Part shown: positions 51,586-61,256 of the stretch, piece after piece
Position numbering within the stretch: position 1 is the first letter of the stretch
Layout of the letters: every line of letters begins with the position of its first letter
NCBI GenBank assembly: GCA_029974015.1
Contig: JARKUF010000007.1
Coordinates: 26,341 to 90,340, forward strand
Length of the DNA: 64,000 bases
Origin: Spirochaetota bacterium
GTDB lineage: Bacteria > Spirochaetota > UBA4802 > JAGODF01
Direction of reading: 5' to 3'
Notes under the pieces: model-generated
Told to the model about the DNA's origin: nothing
The model's input: the letters and a program-made list of their open reading frames with translations, nothing else
Databases searched by the model: none
Translations under genes and position numbers: made by a program

Positions 51586-53445
51586 TCAACGTATGATCTC
51601 ATTTCTGGATTTGAGCAATTCTATTTCCCTTCCGATTGAGGCCCCCATATCATCCCCCGTCCCGCCAAGCATGAACCCCACCACGTCCCTGATCTTTTGA
51701 GCGGAAAGGACCCGCGGGAGAAACACGTAATCCGCGCCTTCGGCGTACATCTTTAGCGCCCTCTCTATGCTCTCGGCGGTGACGATTATCTTCGCCCGGG
51801 GGCAGAGGTCCTGCATCTGCCTGATGATTTTCAGGTTATCGGTCCCAACAAGCATCGTGTCGGGGATGGTCGATATCGCGATTTTCACGTCGTGGATGCC
51901 CGCGTGGTGGAGCTTGTCCATGTGGCTGATATCGCCGTACACCACCTTGACTCCCAGACTTCGCAGCGACCTGTGAATCTCCGGATTGAAGTCCACGACT
52001 ATTATCCGGTCCTTCATGGAAGCGCCCTGAAGGTCCCTGCCGCCGTCCGGGATTTCACTTCCGAGGATTTCATGCAGCAAAGAACTCGCGGTTCGGTGAA
52101 ATCCCAGGATGGCAATGTCCTTATCCGGGGACGCCCCATCCGCCTCCTCGCAGGAATGCACTTCTTTAAGCCCGATCTTTTTAAGCGCCCCGGCGACGGC
52201 CTTTTGAATGGCGTCATTGTATTTGATGAGGTAGGTCGACACTACCGAGGTGATGACAAACACGAAAATTATCACTGACAGGGTATCGCGGGCGATATGT
52301 CCGGCAGCCACGCCCAGAGTGGCGATGACAAGGGAGAATTCGCTTAATTGCGCCAGGTTTATCGACGTTAAAAGGCCCACACGGAGTCCGTTTTTGAGGG
52401 CGTAGAGGACAGGGAATATCGCGAGAAACCGCGACCCGATGAGGAACGCCGAAACGATTCCCGCTGCGGCGAGGACCGAAGTGTTGTCCAGGGGGTTCGG
52501 TATCTGCATCCCCAGCGAAACGAAAAACAGCGTGACGAAAAAGTCCCGAATGTTGACCACCTTGGCAATCACGTCTAGATTATAGGGGAAGGTCGATATC
52601 GACACGCCGGCGATGAGGGCGCCCATCTCCAGGGATAGTTCCAGAAGGTTCGCCGCTCCGCAAACCAGAAAGCACCAGCCAAGCGAGGAGATGAGTATAA
52701 GCTCCGGGACCTTTGCCACGGACCTGAAAACGCGCGGCAGGACAAACCTGCTGAGGAGCATGCTGATCGCGACGAGCAAAAACCCCTTCCCGAAGGACAA
52801 AAGGATACGGAAAACGTCCGGGTTTGCCAGGTTCGGCTGTATACCCAGAAGCAGTATTGCCCAGATGTCCTGGAAAACGAGGATCCCCAGGGTGATCCTC
52901 CCTGCGAGAGTGTCCAGCTCGAACTTTCCGTAGAGGAGCTTTACAACGATGGCCGTACTGCTGAGTCCGCAGCACGCGGCGAGGTAAAAGAGATCGTATT
53001 TCCCTCCCCCCAGGGAATAACCCAGGAGCAGAAAAAAGCCGATGCCTATCGCCATTGACAGCGGAAACTGCGTGAGTCCTCCGACGATAAGGGATTTCCC
53101 CGACTGCTTTAACTTTTTCACGTCGATCTCGAGGCCTATCAGAAACAGGAGAAGGATAAGGCCGAAGCGTGATATCGTTTCGATATCACGGGCGTCGCGG
53201 ATGAGGCCAAAACCGATGGCGGGCCCAATCACGATCCCCGCCGCCAAATAGGCCAAAAGCAGCGGCTGTTTAAAGAGGTTCCCCAGGTACGCCATCACCG
53301 TGGCGGCCAGTATCGATATACCTACACCCGCAATAACCGACCCCTGTGAGGCATCACCTGTTTCAGACGCAAAGAGGGCCGTCGCGGCAAGCATCACCAG
53401 GGCCGCCGTGAACAAAGCGCGGCGGCAATACGTTTTTCTTTCCAT
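51586..53445 (-). CDS. CPA2 cation/proton antiporter with TrkA-N domain (KefB-like)
   Basis: This 619-residue protein has an N-terminal hydrophobic segment that could be a signal or first helix, about 12 further transmembrane helices with the CPA2 pattern (LLAYLAAGIVIGPAIGFGLI, GLSSTAIVVKLLYGK), and a cytoplasmic TrkA-N/RCK-like domain (about 455-600) that includes IIVVDFNPEIHRSLRSLGVK and VVYGDISHMDKLHHAGI. The nucleotide-binding glycine motif is degenerate (AILGFHRTASSLLH). It probably exchanges K+ or Na+ for H+. The MFS gene follows with a small overlap. Confidence 0.9.
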   Translation of the reverse strand: MERKTYCRRALFTAALVMLAATALFASETGDASQGSVIAGVGISILAATVMAYLGNLFKQPLLLAYLAAGIVIGPAIGFGLIRDARDIETISRFGLILLLFLIGLEIDVKKLKQSGKSLIVGGLTQFPLSMAIGIGFFLLLGYSLGGGKYDLFYLAACCGLSSTAIVVKLLYGKFELDTLAGRITLGILVFQDIWAILLLGIQPNLANPDVFRILLSFGKGFLLVAISMLLSRFVLPRVFRSVAKVPELILISSLGWCFLVCGAANLLELSLEMGALIAGVSISTFPYNLDVIAKVVNIRDFFVTLFFVSLGMQIPNPLDNTSVLAAAGIVSAFLIGSRFLAIFPVLYALKNGLRVGLLTSINLAQLSEFSLVIATLGVAAGHIARDTLSVIIFVFVITSVVSTYLIKYNDAIQKAVAGALKKIGLKEVHSCEEADGASPDKDIAILGFHRTASSLLHEILGSEIPDGGRDLQGASMKDRIIVVDFNPEIHRSLRSLGVKVVYGDISHMDKLHHAGIHDVKIAISTIPDTMLVGTDNLKIIRQMQDLCPRAKIIVTAESIERALKMYAEGADYVFLPRVLSAQKIRDVVGFMLGGTGDDMGASIGREIELLKSRNEIIR

Positions 53446-53544
53446 TTCGCTCCATCGACATCCGGGCAGTTCGGATATCCGCTTATAGGGTCTTCAGGCA
53501 GGAACCAATATAAATATCGTCATGTTTCCTGTCTTCAATAAATA

Positions 53545-53636
53545 AGGACGGTCACAAAAACTCATGTGAGACCTCAAAAAAATAAATTTTTGAGGCACCA
53601 TGAATTGTAACTGCTGACATACTCAGCACTCTACCT
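53545..53636. repeat. Palindromic intergenic repeat, copy F (inverted)
   Basis: GGTCACAAAAACTCATG is followed by the secondary hairpin (ACCTCAAAAAAATAAATTTTTGAGG) and CACCATGAATTGTAACTGCTGACATACTCAG. The last part is the reverse complement of the tail of copy A with only a few changes. The GC-rich main hairpin is missing here, so this is a partial unit. Confidence 0.75.
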
Positions 53637-53701
53637 CTACTTGACATCCCGGCACCCCTCCCCTACCATTGGCGATCATTCATCCGGGAGGATACACCGC
53701 A

Positions 53702-54487
53702 ATGGAATACACCAGGATCACCGTCGAGACGCGGGGCCATGTCCTTTTGATGGGACTTAACCGACCCCAAAAGCGCAACGCCTTCGATCTCGAGATGTTC
53801 GAGGAGCTGGGCCGCGCCTTTACCGAACTGCACAATAATCCGGAGCTCCGTTGTGGGGTGCTCTTCGCCCATGGCGAACACTTCACCTCGGGGCTGGAGC
53901 TTGACAAATGGTCAGGGGTTTTTTCAAGCGGAAAATGGGATATGCCGGCGGGAATCATCCATCCTCTCGGGATGGACGAGGACAATCGCTGTCAAAAACC
54001 CGTCGTCATGGCGGTCCGCGGACGCTGTTACACCATCGGCTTCGAGCTCCTCCTCGCCCAGGACGTCCGCGTCGCCGCCACCGACGCGAAGATTGCGCTC
54101 CTCGAGGTGAAACGCGGCATCTACCCGGTGGGGGGCGGCACAGTACGTATCTTCGAGGAGATGGGCTGGGGAAACGCCATGCGCTATCTCCTCACCGGCG
54201 ACGAGATCTCCGGCCAGGAAGCGTACCGCATGGGGCTGGTGCAGGAACTCACCGAGCCCGGAAAGGAGCTGGAGAAGGCAATCGAGATCGCGGAGAACAT
54301 CGCGAAGAAGGCGCCCCTCGGGGTGATGGCCGCGCTCCGCTCGGCGCGCGTAAGCCGCGTCGAGGGAACGAAGGCGGCCCTGGCAAGGCTTATGACTGAC
54401 CTTTTGCCCATCATGAATAGCGAGGACGCCAGAGAGGGGCTGATGTCCTTTCTTGAGCGCCGAGAGGCAAACTTCAAAGGCCGCTGA
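53702..54487 (+). CDS. Enoyl-CoA hydratase/isomerase (crotonase) family protein
   Basis: This 261-residue crotonase has the opening LLMGLNRPQKRNAFDLEM, an oxyanion-hole-type segment FAHGEHFTSGLELDKW, and MAVRGRCYTIGFELLLAQDV. The second catalytic Glu region reads EVKRGIYPVGGG. Members hydrate enoyl-CoA esters or catalyse related isomerisations and cleavages. The ATG at 53702 is supported by GGGAGG, while an upstream frame from 53669 is less likely. It is convergent with the CoA-transferase genes. Confidence 0.9.
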   Translation: MEYTRITVETRGHVLLMGLNRPQKRNAFDLEMFEELGRAFTELHNNPELRCGVLFAHGEHFTSGLELDKWSGVFSSGKWDMPAGIIHPLGMDEDNRCQKPVVMAVRGRCYTIGFELLLAQDVRVAATDAKIALLEVKRGIYPVGGGTVRIFEEMGWGNAMRYLLTGDEISGQEAYRMGLVQELTEPGKELEKAIEIAENIAKKAPLGVMAALRSARVSRVEGTKAALARLMTDLLPIMNSEDAREGLMSFLERREANFKGR

Positions 54488-54527
54488 TCGGGCGCCGGGC
54501 CTTCCGGGCCGCCGCTGCTGTCCGGCG

Positions 54528-55316
54528 TCAGGCCCCGGGCAGCTTTGTGAACACACCCCGGGGGTCCACATCTTTACGGAGTATCTCCAGCACCTCAGGC
54601 GAAGGCATCTCGGTGACGGGGATTTCCCCTTCCGGAACAAGAAACTCAAACCCCGAAGCGAGGAGGCAGAGGTCCTTCGACACTCCGGGATGGAGGGACT
54701 TGATGCGCATTTTTTTTGACTCCGGCTCGAAATCGAAAACCGCGGCGTTTGAAACGACGGCTACGGGCCCTCTGCCCGGGAGCCCCGCTTCCCGTCTCGT
54801 ATTTCCTCCTTCGAGATGGCCGACGGACGTGACAAAGTCCAGCTTCTTCACAAATTTTTCGGGAGACTGAATCCCCACGAGGACCATCTGTTCGCAAAGC
54901 GACGACAGATCATTGTTGCCTCCGGACCCGGTGAGCCTGTGCTTGTACTCGTGGAACCCTCCCCCGATAAGATGGGTATTGATGTTACCGAAGCGGTCGA
55001 TCTGGGCAAAGCCCAGGAACCCCCGGTCCACGTAGCCATTGGCGCACTGGCCGAAAGAATAGGCCATCTCGAGGATCACCGGGGACTTCCTCCATGTGAA
55101 GGGACCTCCTACTGACCAGGGCATTCCGCCGGGCATAGGGTCCTGAGCGCCTGACTCGTAGACCAAGGTGATATTGGGGGCGTGGGTCTTCTTGGCTAAA
55201 ATCGCCGCCACCATGGGAAGCCCCGTGCCTATGTACACCACTTCATGGTCCCTGATCTGCCGTGCCAGCACAAAGGCCACCATCTCCAGGGGGTTCATCG
55301 GTTTCTGTTCCGCCAT
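54528..55316 (-). CDS. CoA-transferase subunit B (glutaconate CoA-transferase/IpdB type)
   Basis: This 262-residue protein belongs to the family-I CoA-transferase beta group. The catalytic glutamate expected for glutaconate CoA-transferase is present at E54 (ITLVYESGAQDP), and GFAQIDRFGNINTHLIGGG and EGGNTRREAGLPGRGP are typical. Steroid-ring hydrolases of the IpdB type generally lack that Glu, so a true CoA transfer is more likely. It follows its alpha subunit gene after 174 bp that hold a repeat unit. Confidence 0.9.
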   Translation of the reverse strand: MAEQKPMNPLEMVAFVLARQIRDHEVVYIGTGLPMVAAILAKKTHAPNITLVYESGAQDPMPGGMPWSVGGPFTWRKSPVILEMAYSFGQCANGYVDRGFLGFAQIDRFGNINTHLIGGGFHEYKHRLTGSGGNNDLSSLCEQMVLVGIQSPEKFVKKLDFVTSVGHLEGGNTRREAGLPGRGPVAVVSNAAVFDFEPESKKMRIKSLHPGVSKDLCLLASGFEFLVPEGEIPVTEMPSPEVLEILRKDVDPRGVFTKLPGA

Positions 55317-55346
55317 GACCTCACCTTCCCTATATTAATGACTCCC

Positions 55347-55460
55347 GGGGACCTTTAAAAAATTTAATTTTTATGGTTCCCATACATCAGTTACCACTGA
55401 CAAACTCATCACCTGGTTTTTTCCACCGCTGAAGTCGGGGAAAAAACCAATACTTAAGGC
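55347..55460. repeat. Palindromic intergenic repeat, copy G (diverged)
   Basis: The secondary hairpin (GGACCTTTAAAAAATTTAATTTTTATGGTTCCC) is followed by CAAACTCATCACCTGGTTTTTTCC and a weak stem. It lies between the two CoA-transferase genes, so it probably remains transcribed. Confidence 0.6.
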
Positions 55461-55490
55461 TTTCCTCCAATGAAAACCCCCGCGCGGACC

Positions 55491-56585
55491 TCAGTAGTAC
55501 TTCTCCACCGGATTCGCATTCGTCCATTCCTCGTAGCTGAAGTCGAAGCCGTCATCCTCGTTGTCGTATTCCTCCGCCTTCGTCTGGCGTTGGGACTCTA
55601 TCATCCATTTCACACCGCCAAGCTTCTCTAAAAAACCGTACTGGTCATTCGAATCCATGATCCAATAATCGATAAACTCCTGGATCTTTTCCTCGGACAT
55701 CATGGCATCGCGGCAGAGCTTCTCCCACCACTGGCGGGACCAGTAATAACGGCCCGGCATGGAACCTGGGACACCCCCATAGGGAAGCTCCACCACTGCA
55801 TCGACGCAGATGAACGGTATGGCCACTCCTTTGTTGTTGTATCGGATATCCGATTCCGGGACGATCTCCTCGGCAGTGACGATGAGGCGTCGGGCCGAGG
55901 CGGCGATGGCGATGTCGTTCACGGCGGGACCGAAAAAGCGCCCGTTTCCGTATTTGTCCGCCGCGTGGACATGCACAATCGCCACGTCGGGATAAAGCGC
56001 CGGTACGAAGACCACAGGTTCACTCTCCGCCTTCATCGGGTTTTGCATCACCCTGACGTAGGGATTGTATCGCACTATATCGGAACCGAGAAGCGAACGG
56101 CTAAATAATCCCGCCGCGCCGAGCTGGGCCGCCTTAAAACCCTGTGCCATGGAGCCGTGGCTCCATTCAGACAGCACCCTGGTGCGCCCCTCTTTCACGT
56201 ACCGAGAAAGAGCCCGGTCGGTGCCGCGCATTTCAACGCCGGCATAGGAACAATGGGAATATCGACAGACGTTTTTAGCTATAAAGTAGGTCTGGTTGGA
56301 ATTCGGCGATCCGATGATTTGCAGGTCCTTCTTCCCCTGGCGGACAATTTCGAAAAACGCCTGTATGGGCGTGCGCACATAACTGAAGCCCGTGTCGGAA
56401 AGAACATCCCCGTCCCTCACGAACTCTCTCACCGCCTCGGCCAGGGACATTCGTTTGTCCCGTCGGGCGCGGTCCTTTTTCAAATGGGCTTCCCGTGCCG
56501 AGGCCGTATCCACGAGGCGGTCGAGGACCGTAGTGTCGCCGATATTAAGGTTTTTTACCGCTTCCTCGTTGTAGTTGAATTTCAT
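55491..56585 (-). CDS. CoA-transferase subunit A (glutaconate CoA-transferase/IpdA type)
   Basis: This 364-residue protein, longer than typical GctA, shows RDKRMSLAEAVREFVRDGDV, the region GFKAAQLGAAGLFSRSLLGSDI, FVPALYPDVAIVHVHAADKYGN and LEKLGGVKWMIESQ, which are family features. An N-terminal extension (about 1-45) and an acidic C-terminal tail (EEYDNEDDGFDFSYEEW) are unusual. Together with the B subunit it would move CoA between a dicarboxylic or ketoacid and acetyl-CoA. Confidence 0.9.
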   Translation of the reverse strand: MKFNYNEEAVKNLNIGDTTVLDRLVDTASAREAHLKKDRARRDKRMSLAEAVREFVRDGDVLSDTGFSYVRTPIQAFFEIVRQGKKDLQIIGSPNSNQTYFIAKNVCRYSHCSYAGVEMRGTDRALSRYVKEGRTRVLSEWSHGSMAQGFKAAQLGAAGLFSRSLLGSDIVRYNPYVRVMQNPMKAESEPVVFVPALYPDVAIVHVHAADKYGNGRFFGPAVNDIAIAASARRLIVTAEEIVPESDIRYNNKGVAIPFICVDAVVELPYGGVPGSMPGRYYWSRQWWEKLCRDAMMSEEKIQEFIDYWIMDSNDQYGFLEKLGGVKWMIESQRQTKAEEYDNEDDGFDFSYEEWTNANPVEKYY

Positions 56586-56743
56586 GGCTCCTCCTCGTTC
56601 AACCGTCTCCGGGGGAATTTCAATCCCCGCAGGGCACCATGATCAATGTACTGAGAAGGTCTAATATGAAAAATGGGCCTATGGATATTTTTTTGCGGTG
56701 TACCGCCCTAAATCCGCATAGTGGTTTCCCCCATGGTACGTAC

Positions 56744-56772
56744 TTGACAGGACGTCCCCGTATTTTTATTGA
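56744..56772 (+). promoter_or_regulatory. Candidate promoter of the histidine kinase operon
   Basis: A consensus TTGACA (56744-56749), 17 bp and a weak TATTGA (56767-56772) lie 66 bp upstream of the kinase ATG. This favours translation from the ATG at 56838 over the in-frame TTG at 56769. Confidence 0.4.
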
Positions 56773-56837
56773 TAAATCGCTGCCCCTGGGAACCATATGC
56801 CAAGGCCTGCGCGAGATTGCGTACAACAGGTGTTTCA

Positions 56838-58433
56838 ATGGCGATAATGCAGAGTCAGAAAGCTTCATTCTCCAACTATGGCGAGCTTGAATCCCTGAAC
56901 AGGAAGCTCAGGGCCATCCACCGCCTCAGGGGAATTATCTTCAGAATGAAGAAAGGGGCCTGGAAGCTCGAAGACATCTGTGATGCCCTCACGGCCCGTG
57001 GGGCCTACCTGAGCGTCTGGATTGCCCTCATGGATCCCGATGGCGCCATCCTGCATTTCGCTGAATCGGGGCTCAAAGAATTTCTCGGCGGCCGTTACGG
57101 CGGACCGGCGGACTATCGGAACGAAACTTTCGCTTCGTCCCTGCTGGCTTTTCTTCAGCGGGGAGAACCTGCTGAGGCAAACCGGGACCCCCTCCTCATC
57201 GGCGGCGGGCACAGCGACGCCGCCGTCCCCGAGGGGGCCTTCATCATCACCCTGCGAATAGAGTACAGGGACAGGGTTTTCGGCGTCCTGTCCGCATCTT
57301 TCCGGGCAGGGACTTATCCCATCGAGGACGAAACGCTCATCCTCTACGAGGCGGCAAAGGACATCGCCTTCGCCCTTCACGACATGGAAGCCGCGGCAAA
57401 AGAGCAGGAACTGCGCGCCATAGTGAGCTCCCTCGAGGAACATCACAGGACAATCTTCGAGACCACGGGAAATGCCACCTGCGTCTTCGAAGAGGACACA
57501 ATCATCTCCCTTGCCAATGCCGACTTTGAACGCCTTTCCGGTTTTTCAAAGGATGAAATTGAAGGGAAAATGAGCTGGACCTCCTTTATCGAAAAAGGCG
57601 ATGTCGACAAAATGGTCGAATACCACCGGCTTCGCCGCATCGACCCAAAGGCGGCGCCGCGCAACTACTACTTCCGTTTCATCGACCGCGGCGGGGCCGT
57701 GAAGGATATCTACATGACCATCGCCTTGGTCCCCAATACGAAGAAAAGCATCGCTTCCTTTATGGACATCACCGAGCAAAAGAGACTGGAACAGGAAGTC
57801 CTCCGCATCAGCGAAAGCGAAAGGAGGGAGATAGGGAGCACTCTCCATGACGGACTGGGCCCCCACCTGGTGGGGGTCAAGTTTATGCTGAACCTCCTGA
57901 AACAGAAACTCGCCCGGCGCGGCGTCACGGAGGGGGAGGACATCGACGAGATAAGCGCGCTCATCGACCAGGCGGTGAGCCAGACGCGCCACCTGGTGAA
58001 AGGCCTCTGCCCCGTGGACATCGACTCCGAGGGGCTGGCGTACGCCCTGGGGGACCTCGCAAACGGCGTTAGACGCCTCTTCGGCATTTCCTGCACCCTG
58101 GAGTTCGACGAATCGATAAAGTTCGCCGACAACACAGCTGCTACGCAGATATACTATATCGTCCGCGAGGCGGTGAACAATGCCATGAAACACTCCGGCG
58201 CAAAACACATCGGCATCTCTATGAAAAAATCGGGCCCCACGCTCATCCTCACCGTAAAAGACGACGGAAAGGGAATCGAAACGCTTGACAACACCCGCGG
58301 AATGGGAATAAATATAATGAAATACCGCGCCCACCTCATCAACTCTTTCCTCGATATCATGCGAAACGGAGAGGGAGGCACGAGTGTTGTCTGCATACTG
58401 CGTATGGAAGGAAAGGAGAATCGGCATGAATGA
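56838..58433 (+). CDS. Sensor histidine kinase, GAF-PAS-HisKA_3-HATPase (NarX/DegS type)
   Basis: This 531-residue, probably cytosolic kinase has a GAF-like domain (about 35-185), a PAS domain (about 195-315, IFETTGNATCVFEE...), the dimerisation/phosphorylation helix with the acceptor His in SERREIGSTLHDGLGPHLVG, and an HATPase domain with EAVNNAMKHSGA and DDGKGIE. No transmembrane segments are seen, so it senses an internal signal. It overlaps its response regulator by 8 bp, so the pair is clearly cognate. Confidence 0.92.
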   Translation: MAIMQSQKASFSNYGELESLNRKLRAIHRLRGIIFRMKKGAWKLEDICDALTARGAYLSVWIALMDPDGAILHFAESGLKEFLGGRYGGPADYRNETFASSLLAFLQRGEPAEANRDPLLIGGGHSDAAVPEGAFIITLRIEYRDRVFGVLSASFRAGTYPIEDETLILYEAAKDIAFALHDMEAAAKEQELRAIVSSLEEHHRTIFETTGNATCVFEEDTIISLANADFERLSGFSKDEIEGKMSWTSFIEKGDVDKMVEYHRLRRIDPKAAPRNYYFRFIDRGGAVKDIYMTIALVPNTKKSIASFMDITEQKRLEQEVLRISESERREIGSTLHDGLGPHLVGVKFMLNLLKQKLARRGVTEGEDIDEISALIDQAVSQTRHLVKGLCPVDIDSEGLAYALGDLANGVRRLFGISCTLEFDESIKFADNTAATQIYYIVREAVNNAMKHSGAKHIGISMKKSGPTLILTVKDDGKGIETLDNTRGMGINIMKYRAHLINSFLDIMRNGEGGTSVVCILRMEGKENRHE

Positions 58434-59097
58434 AAGGAGGGGCTCGGCCCTCGGCCGGACCGCCATTTTGCTGGTGGAAGACCACCCCATATTCCGCAAG
58501 GGCCTCATGGAGGTCCTCAACAACGAGCCGGGCTTCGAGGTGGTGGGCGAGTGCGAAGACGCCCCGGAGGCCTTGAAGGCCATGAAGGAGTTGAAGCCCC
58601 GTCTCGTCATTGTCGACATCACTTTAAAAAATTCCAGCGGAATCGAGCTCATCAAGGACATAAAGCTACGGTACCCCGAGGTCCTCGTCCTCACCCTCTC
58701 AATGCATGATGAGGTCATGTACGCCGAACGGGCCCTCAAGGCCGGGTCGCGGGGCTACATCATGAAACAGCACGCCCCGGAGACCGTGGTGAAGGCGGTC
58801 TACCAGATCCTCGACGGGAAAGTTTACGTGAGCGACGAGATCGCCAACCGGATATTCACAAGCTTCATCGACGGCCGCGACACCGCGGAACAATCCCCCA
58901 TGGAGCGCCTTTCCGACCGGGAGCTCGAAGTATTCGAACTCATCGGCCGGGGCCTTGGGACAAGGAAAATCTCCGAGAGGCTCAACGTGAGCGTAAAGAC
59001 CGTGGAAAACCACCGGGCCCATATCAAGGAAAAGCTCAACCTCTCCAGCGCCATCGAGCTGGTCCAACAAGCTGCGCTGTGGGTCCGAAAGAAGTAA
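58426..59097 (+). CDS. NarL/FixJ-type response regulator
   Basis: This 223-residue regulator has a receiver domain (about 10-125) with acidic pocket LLVEDHPIFRKG, phospho-acceptor Asp in RLVIVDITLKNSSG and KAGSRGYIMKQ, and a C-terminal LuxR-type helix-turn-helix (about 155-218, LSDRELEVFELIGRGLGTRK and NVSVKTVENHRAHIKEKLN). The ATG at 58426 overlaps the kinase stop. It probably activates or represses genes close by, such as the downstream acetyl-CoA hydrolase gene. Confidence 0.95.
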   Translation: MNERRGSALGRTAILLVEDHPIFRKGLMEVLNNEPGFEVVGECEDAPEALKAMKELKPRLVIVDITLKNSSGIELIKDIKLRYPEVLVLTLSMHDEVMYAERALKAGSRGYIMKQHAPETVVKAVYQILDGKVYVSDEIANRIFTSFIDGRDTAEQSPMERLSDRELEVFELIGRGLGTRKISERLNVSVKTVENHRAHIKEKLNLSSAIELVQQAALWVRKK

Positions 59098-59297
59098 TGA
59101 TTGCCTGTTAAAGAATTATTCGTTCACCAGGCGCCTTAAGCCCGGACTATACCGCTTTTACATAGGGGTTTCCCCCATGGCGCAATAATGATTATAACCA
59201 TCAAGCCCCCGCTCCTTTGCCTATTGCCCGCGGGGAGATATGTCGCTACATTGGCCCCGTGGCCGCATCACCGCGGCCCCGGGCCCGGGAGGAGCAG

Positions 59298-61199
59298 ATG
59301 ATCCGCTACTTGAAAAAATGGAAAGAGAAGTACCCGGAGAAGTTCGCTTCCGAGGAGGACATCTTCAGGCGCATTCGGCGCGGTGACCGGATTTTCATTA
59401 GCACGGCCTGCGGCGAGCCACAATACCTGGTCACGGCCCTCATGAAATATGTGGAAGCGAACCCGAAAGCTTTCGCGGAAACCGAGGTTTTCCACGTGTG
59501 GACCCTTGGCGTTGCGCCTTACGCGGACGAGAAGTTCACCTATAACTTCCGGCACAACTCCTTCTTCGTTGGTAACAACACGCGTGACGCCGTGAACAGG
59601 GGCATGGCGGATTACACGCCCATTTTTCTTTCAAAGGTGCCTGGCTTAATAAGGACGGGGCGCATACCAATCGACATCGCCCTCATACAGACCTCCCTTC
59701 CGGACCGCAACGGTTATGTGAGCCTGGGCATCAGCGTCGACATCACCAAACAGGCCATCGAAAAAGCTTCTCTGGTAATCGCCCAGGCGAACCCCCGCAT
59801 GCCCCGGGTCCACGGGGACACCTTTATCCATATAGACGAGATCGATTACATCATCGATCACGATGAGCCGCTCCTGGAGTTCGACCCTCCCGTAGAGGAC
59901 GAAGCGGCCAGGCAGATTGGCAAGTACGTATCGAGCATCGTCCGCGACGGCGACACCCTCCAGGTTGGCTACGGAAGCATGCCCAACGCGATTCTGGCGA
60001 GCCTTTCCGGAAAAAAGCACCTGGGCATCCATTCCGAGCTTCTAACAGACACCATGGCCGAACTCATACGCCAGGGGGTGATTGACAACTCGCGGAAGAA
60101 CATAGACCACGGCAAAACAGTCGCGTCATTCTGCATGGGAAAGGAGGCGACATACCGGTTTATCGACGACAACCCCACGGTGGACTTCCGTACAATCGAC
60201 TACACCAACCACCCTTCCGTGATTTCGAGCATCAACAACATGACGTCGATAAACGCCGCCCTCCAGCTCGACCTCACGGGCCAGGCCACCGCGGAATCCA
60301 TAGGCAATACCTTCTTCAGCGGCATCGGCGGCAGCGCGGATTTCATGCGCGCCACCCCGTTCGCGCCCGGCGGTAAAACCATCCTGGTGCTGAAGTCCAC
60401 GGCAAAGGACGATACGGTGTCGCGCATCGTCCCGTTTCTGGACAGCGGCGCCGGCGTGACCCTGAACCGCGGCGACATCTACTATGTGGTGACCGAATTC
60501 GGCATCGCCTACATACATGGGAAAAACATCCGCGAACGCGCCATGGACCTCATCGCAATCGCCCACCCCAGGTTCCGCCCCTGGCTCATTGAGGAGGCGA
60601 AGGAGCTTAACCTAATTTACCGTGACCAGGCCTTCATCCCAGGGAAAGAAGGCGAATATCCGGAGCATCTGGAATCCGTCCGCACCACGTCAAAGGGCGT
60701 CTCGGTCCTCTTTCGCCCCGTGAAGATAAACGACGAGTCCCTGGTGAAGGACTTCTTCTACTCCCTCTCGGACAAAAGCCTCCAACGGCGGTTCATGTCG
60801 ATGAGGAAGGACATTCCGCACTCGATGCGCCAGAATTTCGTGGTGATAGACTACACCAGGGAGATTGTCATCCTCGCATTCGACACCGAAGAGGGGAAAG
60901 AAGAGGTGTTGGGAATAGGGCAATTCATCAGGGACGAAGAAACCCACTCCGCTGAAGTCGCCTTCGCCGTGCGCGATGGGCACCAGAACAGGGGGATTGG
61001 TTTCGAACTCCTTTCGTACCTGACCCTCCTCGCGAAAAACGAAGGTCTCCACGGCTTTACCGCCGACGTCCTGGCGGAAAACCGCCCCATGGTGCACGTT
61101 TTAGAAAAGATGTTCCCAGGCCTTACAAAAACAATAGAGGACGGCGTTTATAATCTTACCATGATGTTTGGAGAGGGCAATGAAGAAAACGCGGGCTGA
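59298..61199 (+). CDS. Acetyl-CoA hydrolase/CoA-transferase fused to a GNAT domain
   Basis: This 633-residue fusion has an N-terminal acetyl-CoA hydrolase/4-hydroxybutyrate CoA-transferase-type part (about 1-440) and a GCN5-type acetyltransferase domain (about 460-625). The first includes IFISTACGEPQYLV, LQVGYGSMPNAIL, FFSGIGGSADFMRAT and VTEFGIAYIHGKNIRERAM; the second includes VAFAVRDGHQNRGIGFELLS. The same architecture occurs in other anaerobes. I begin at the ATG at 59298, which has GGGAGGAG upstream; the earlier TTG at 59217 lacks support. A regulatory autoacetylation role is conceivable but inferred. Confidence 0.9.
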   Translation: MIRYLKKWKEKYPEKFASEEDIFRRIRRGDRIFISTACGEPQYLVTALMKYVEANPKAFAETEVFHVWTLGVAPYADEKFTYNFRHNSFFVGNNTRDAVNRGMADYTPIFLSKVPGLIRTGRIPIDIALIQTSLPDRNGYVSLGISVDITKQAIEKASLVIAQANPRMPRVHGDTFIHIDEIDYIIDHDEPLLEFDPPVEDEAARQIGKYVSSIVRDGDTLQVGYGSMPNAILASLSGKKHLGIHSELLTDTMAELIRQGVIDNSRKNIDHGKTVASFCMGKEATYRFIDDNPTVDFRTIDYTNHPSVISSINNMTSINAALQLDLTGQATAESIGNTFFSGIGGSADFMRATPFAPGGKTILVLKSTAKDDTVSRIVPFLDSGAGVTLNRGDIYYVVTEFGIAYIHGKNIRERAMDLIAIAHPRFRPWLIEEAKELNLIYRDQAFIPGKEGEYPEHLESVRTTSKGVSVLFRPVKINDESLVKDFFYSLSDKSLQRRFMSMRKDIPHSMRQNFVVIDYTREIVILAFDTEEGKEEVLGIGQFIRDEETHSAEVAFAVRDGHQNRGIGFELLSYLTLLAKNEGLHGFTADVLAENRPMVHVLEKMFPGLTKTIEDGVYNLTMMFGEGNEENAG

Positions 61200-61256
61200 C
61201 GCCTTCAGGAAGCTTTTAGGACCTTATAGTTCCGCACCCCCCGGGATATTTTAACC

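Noticed and set aside
57546..58739. 397-residue minus-strand frame across the kinase and regulator genes
   Set aside because: It covers two coupled, well-conserved genes on the other strand and encodes nothing recognisable.
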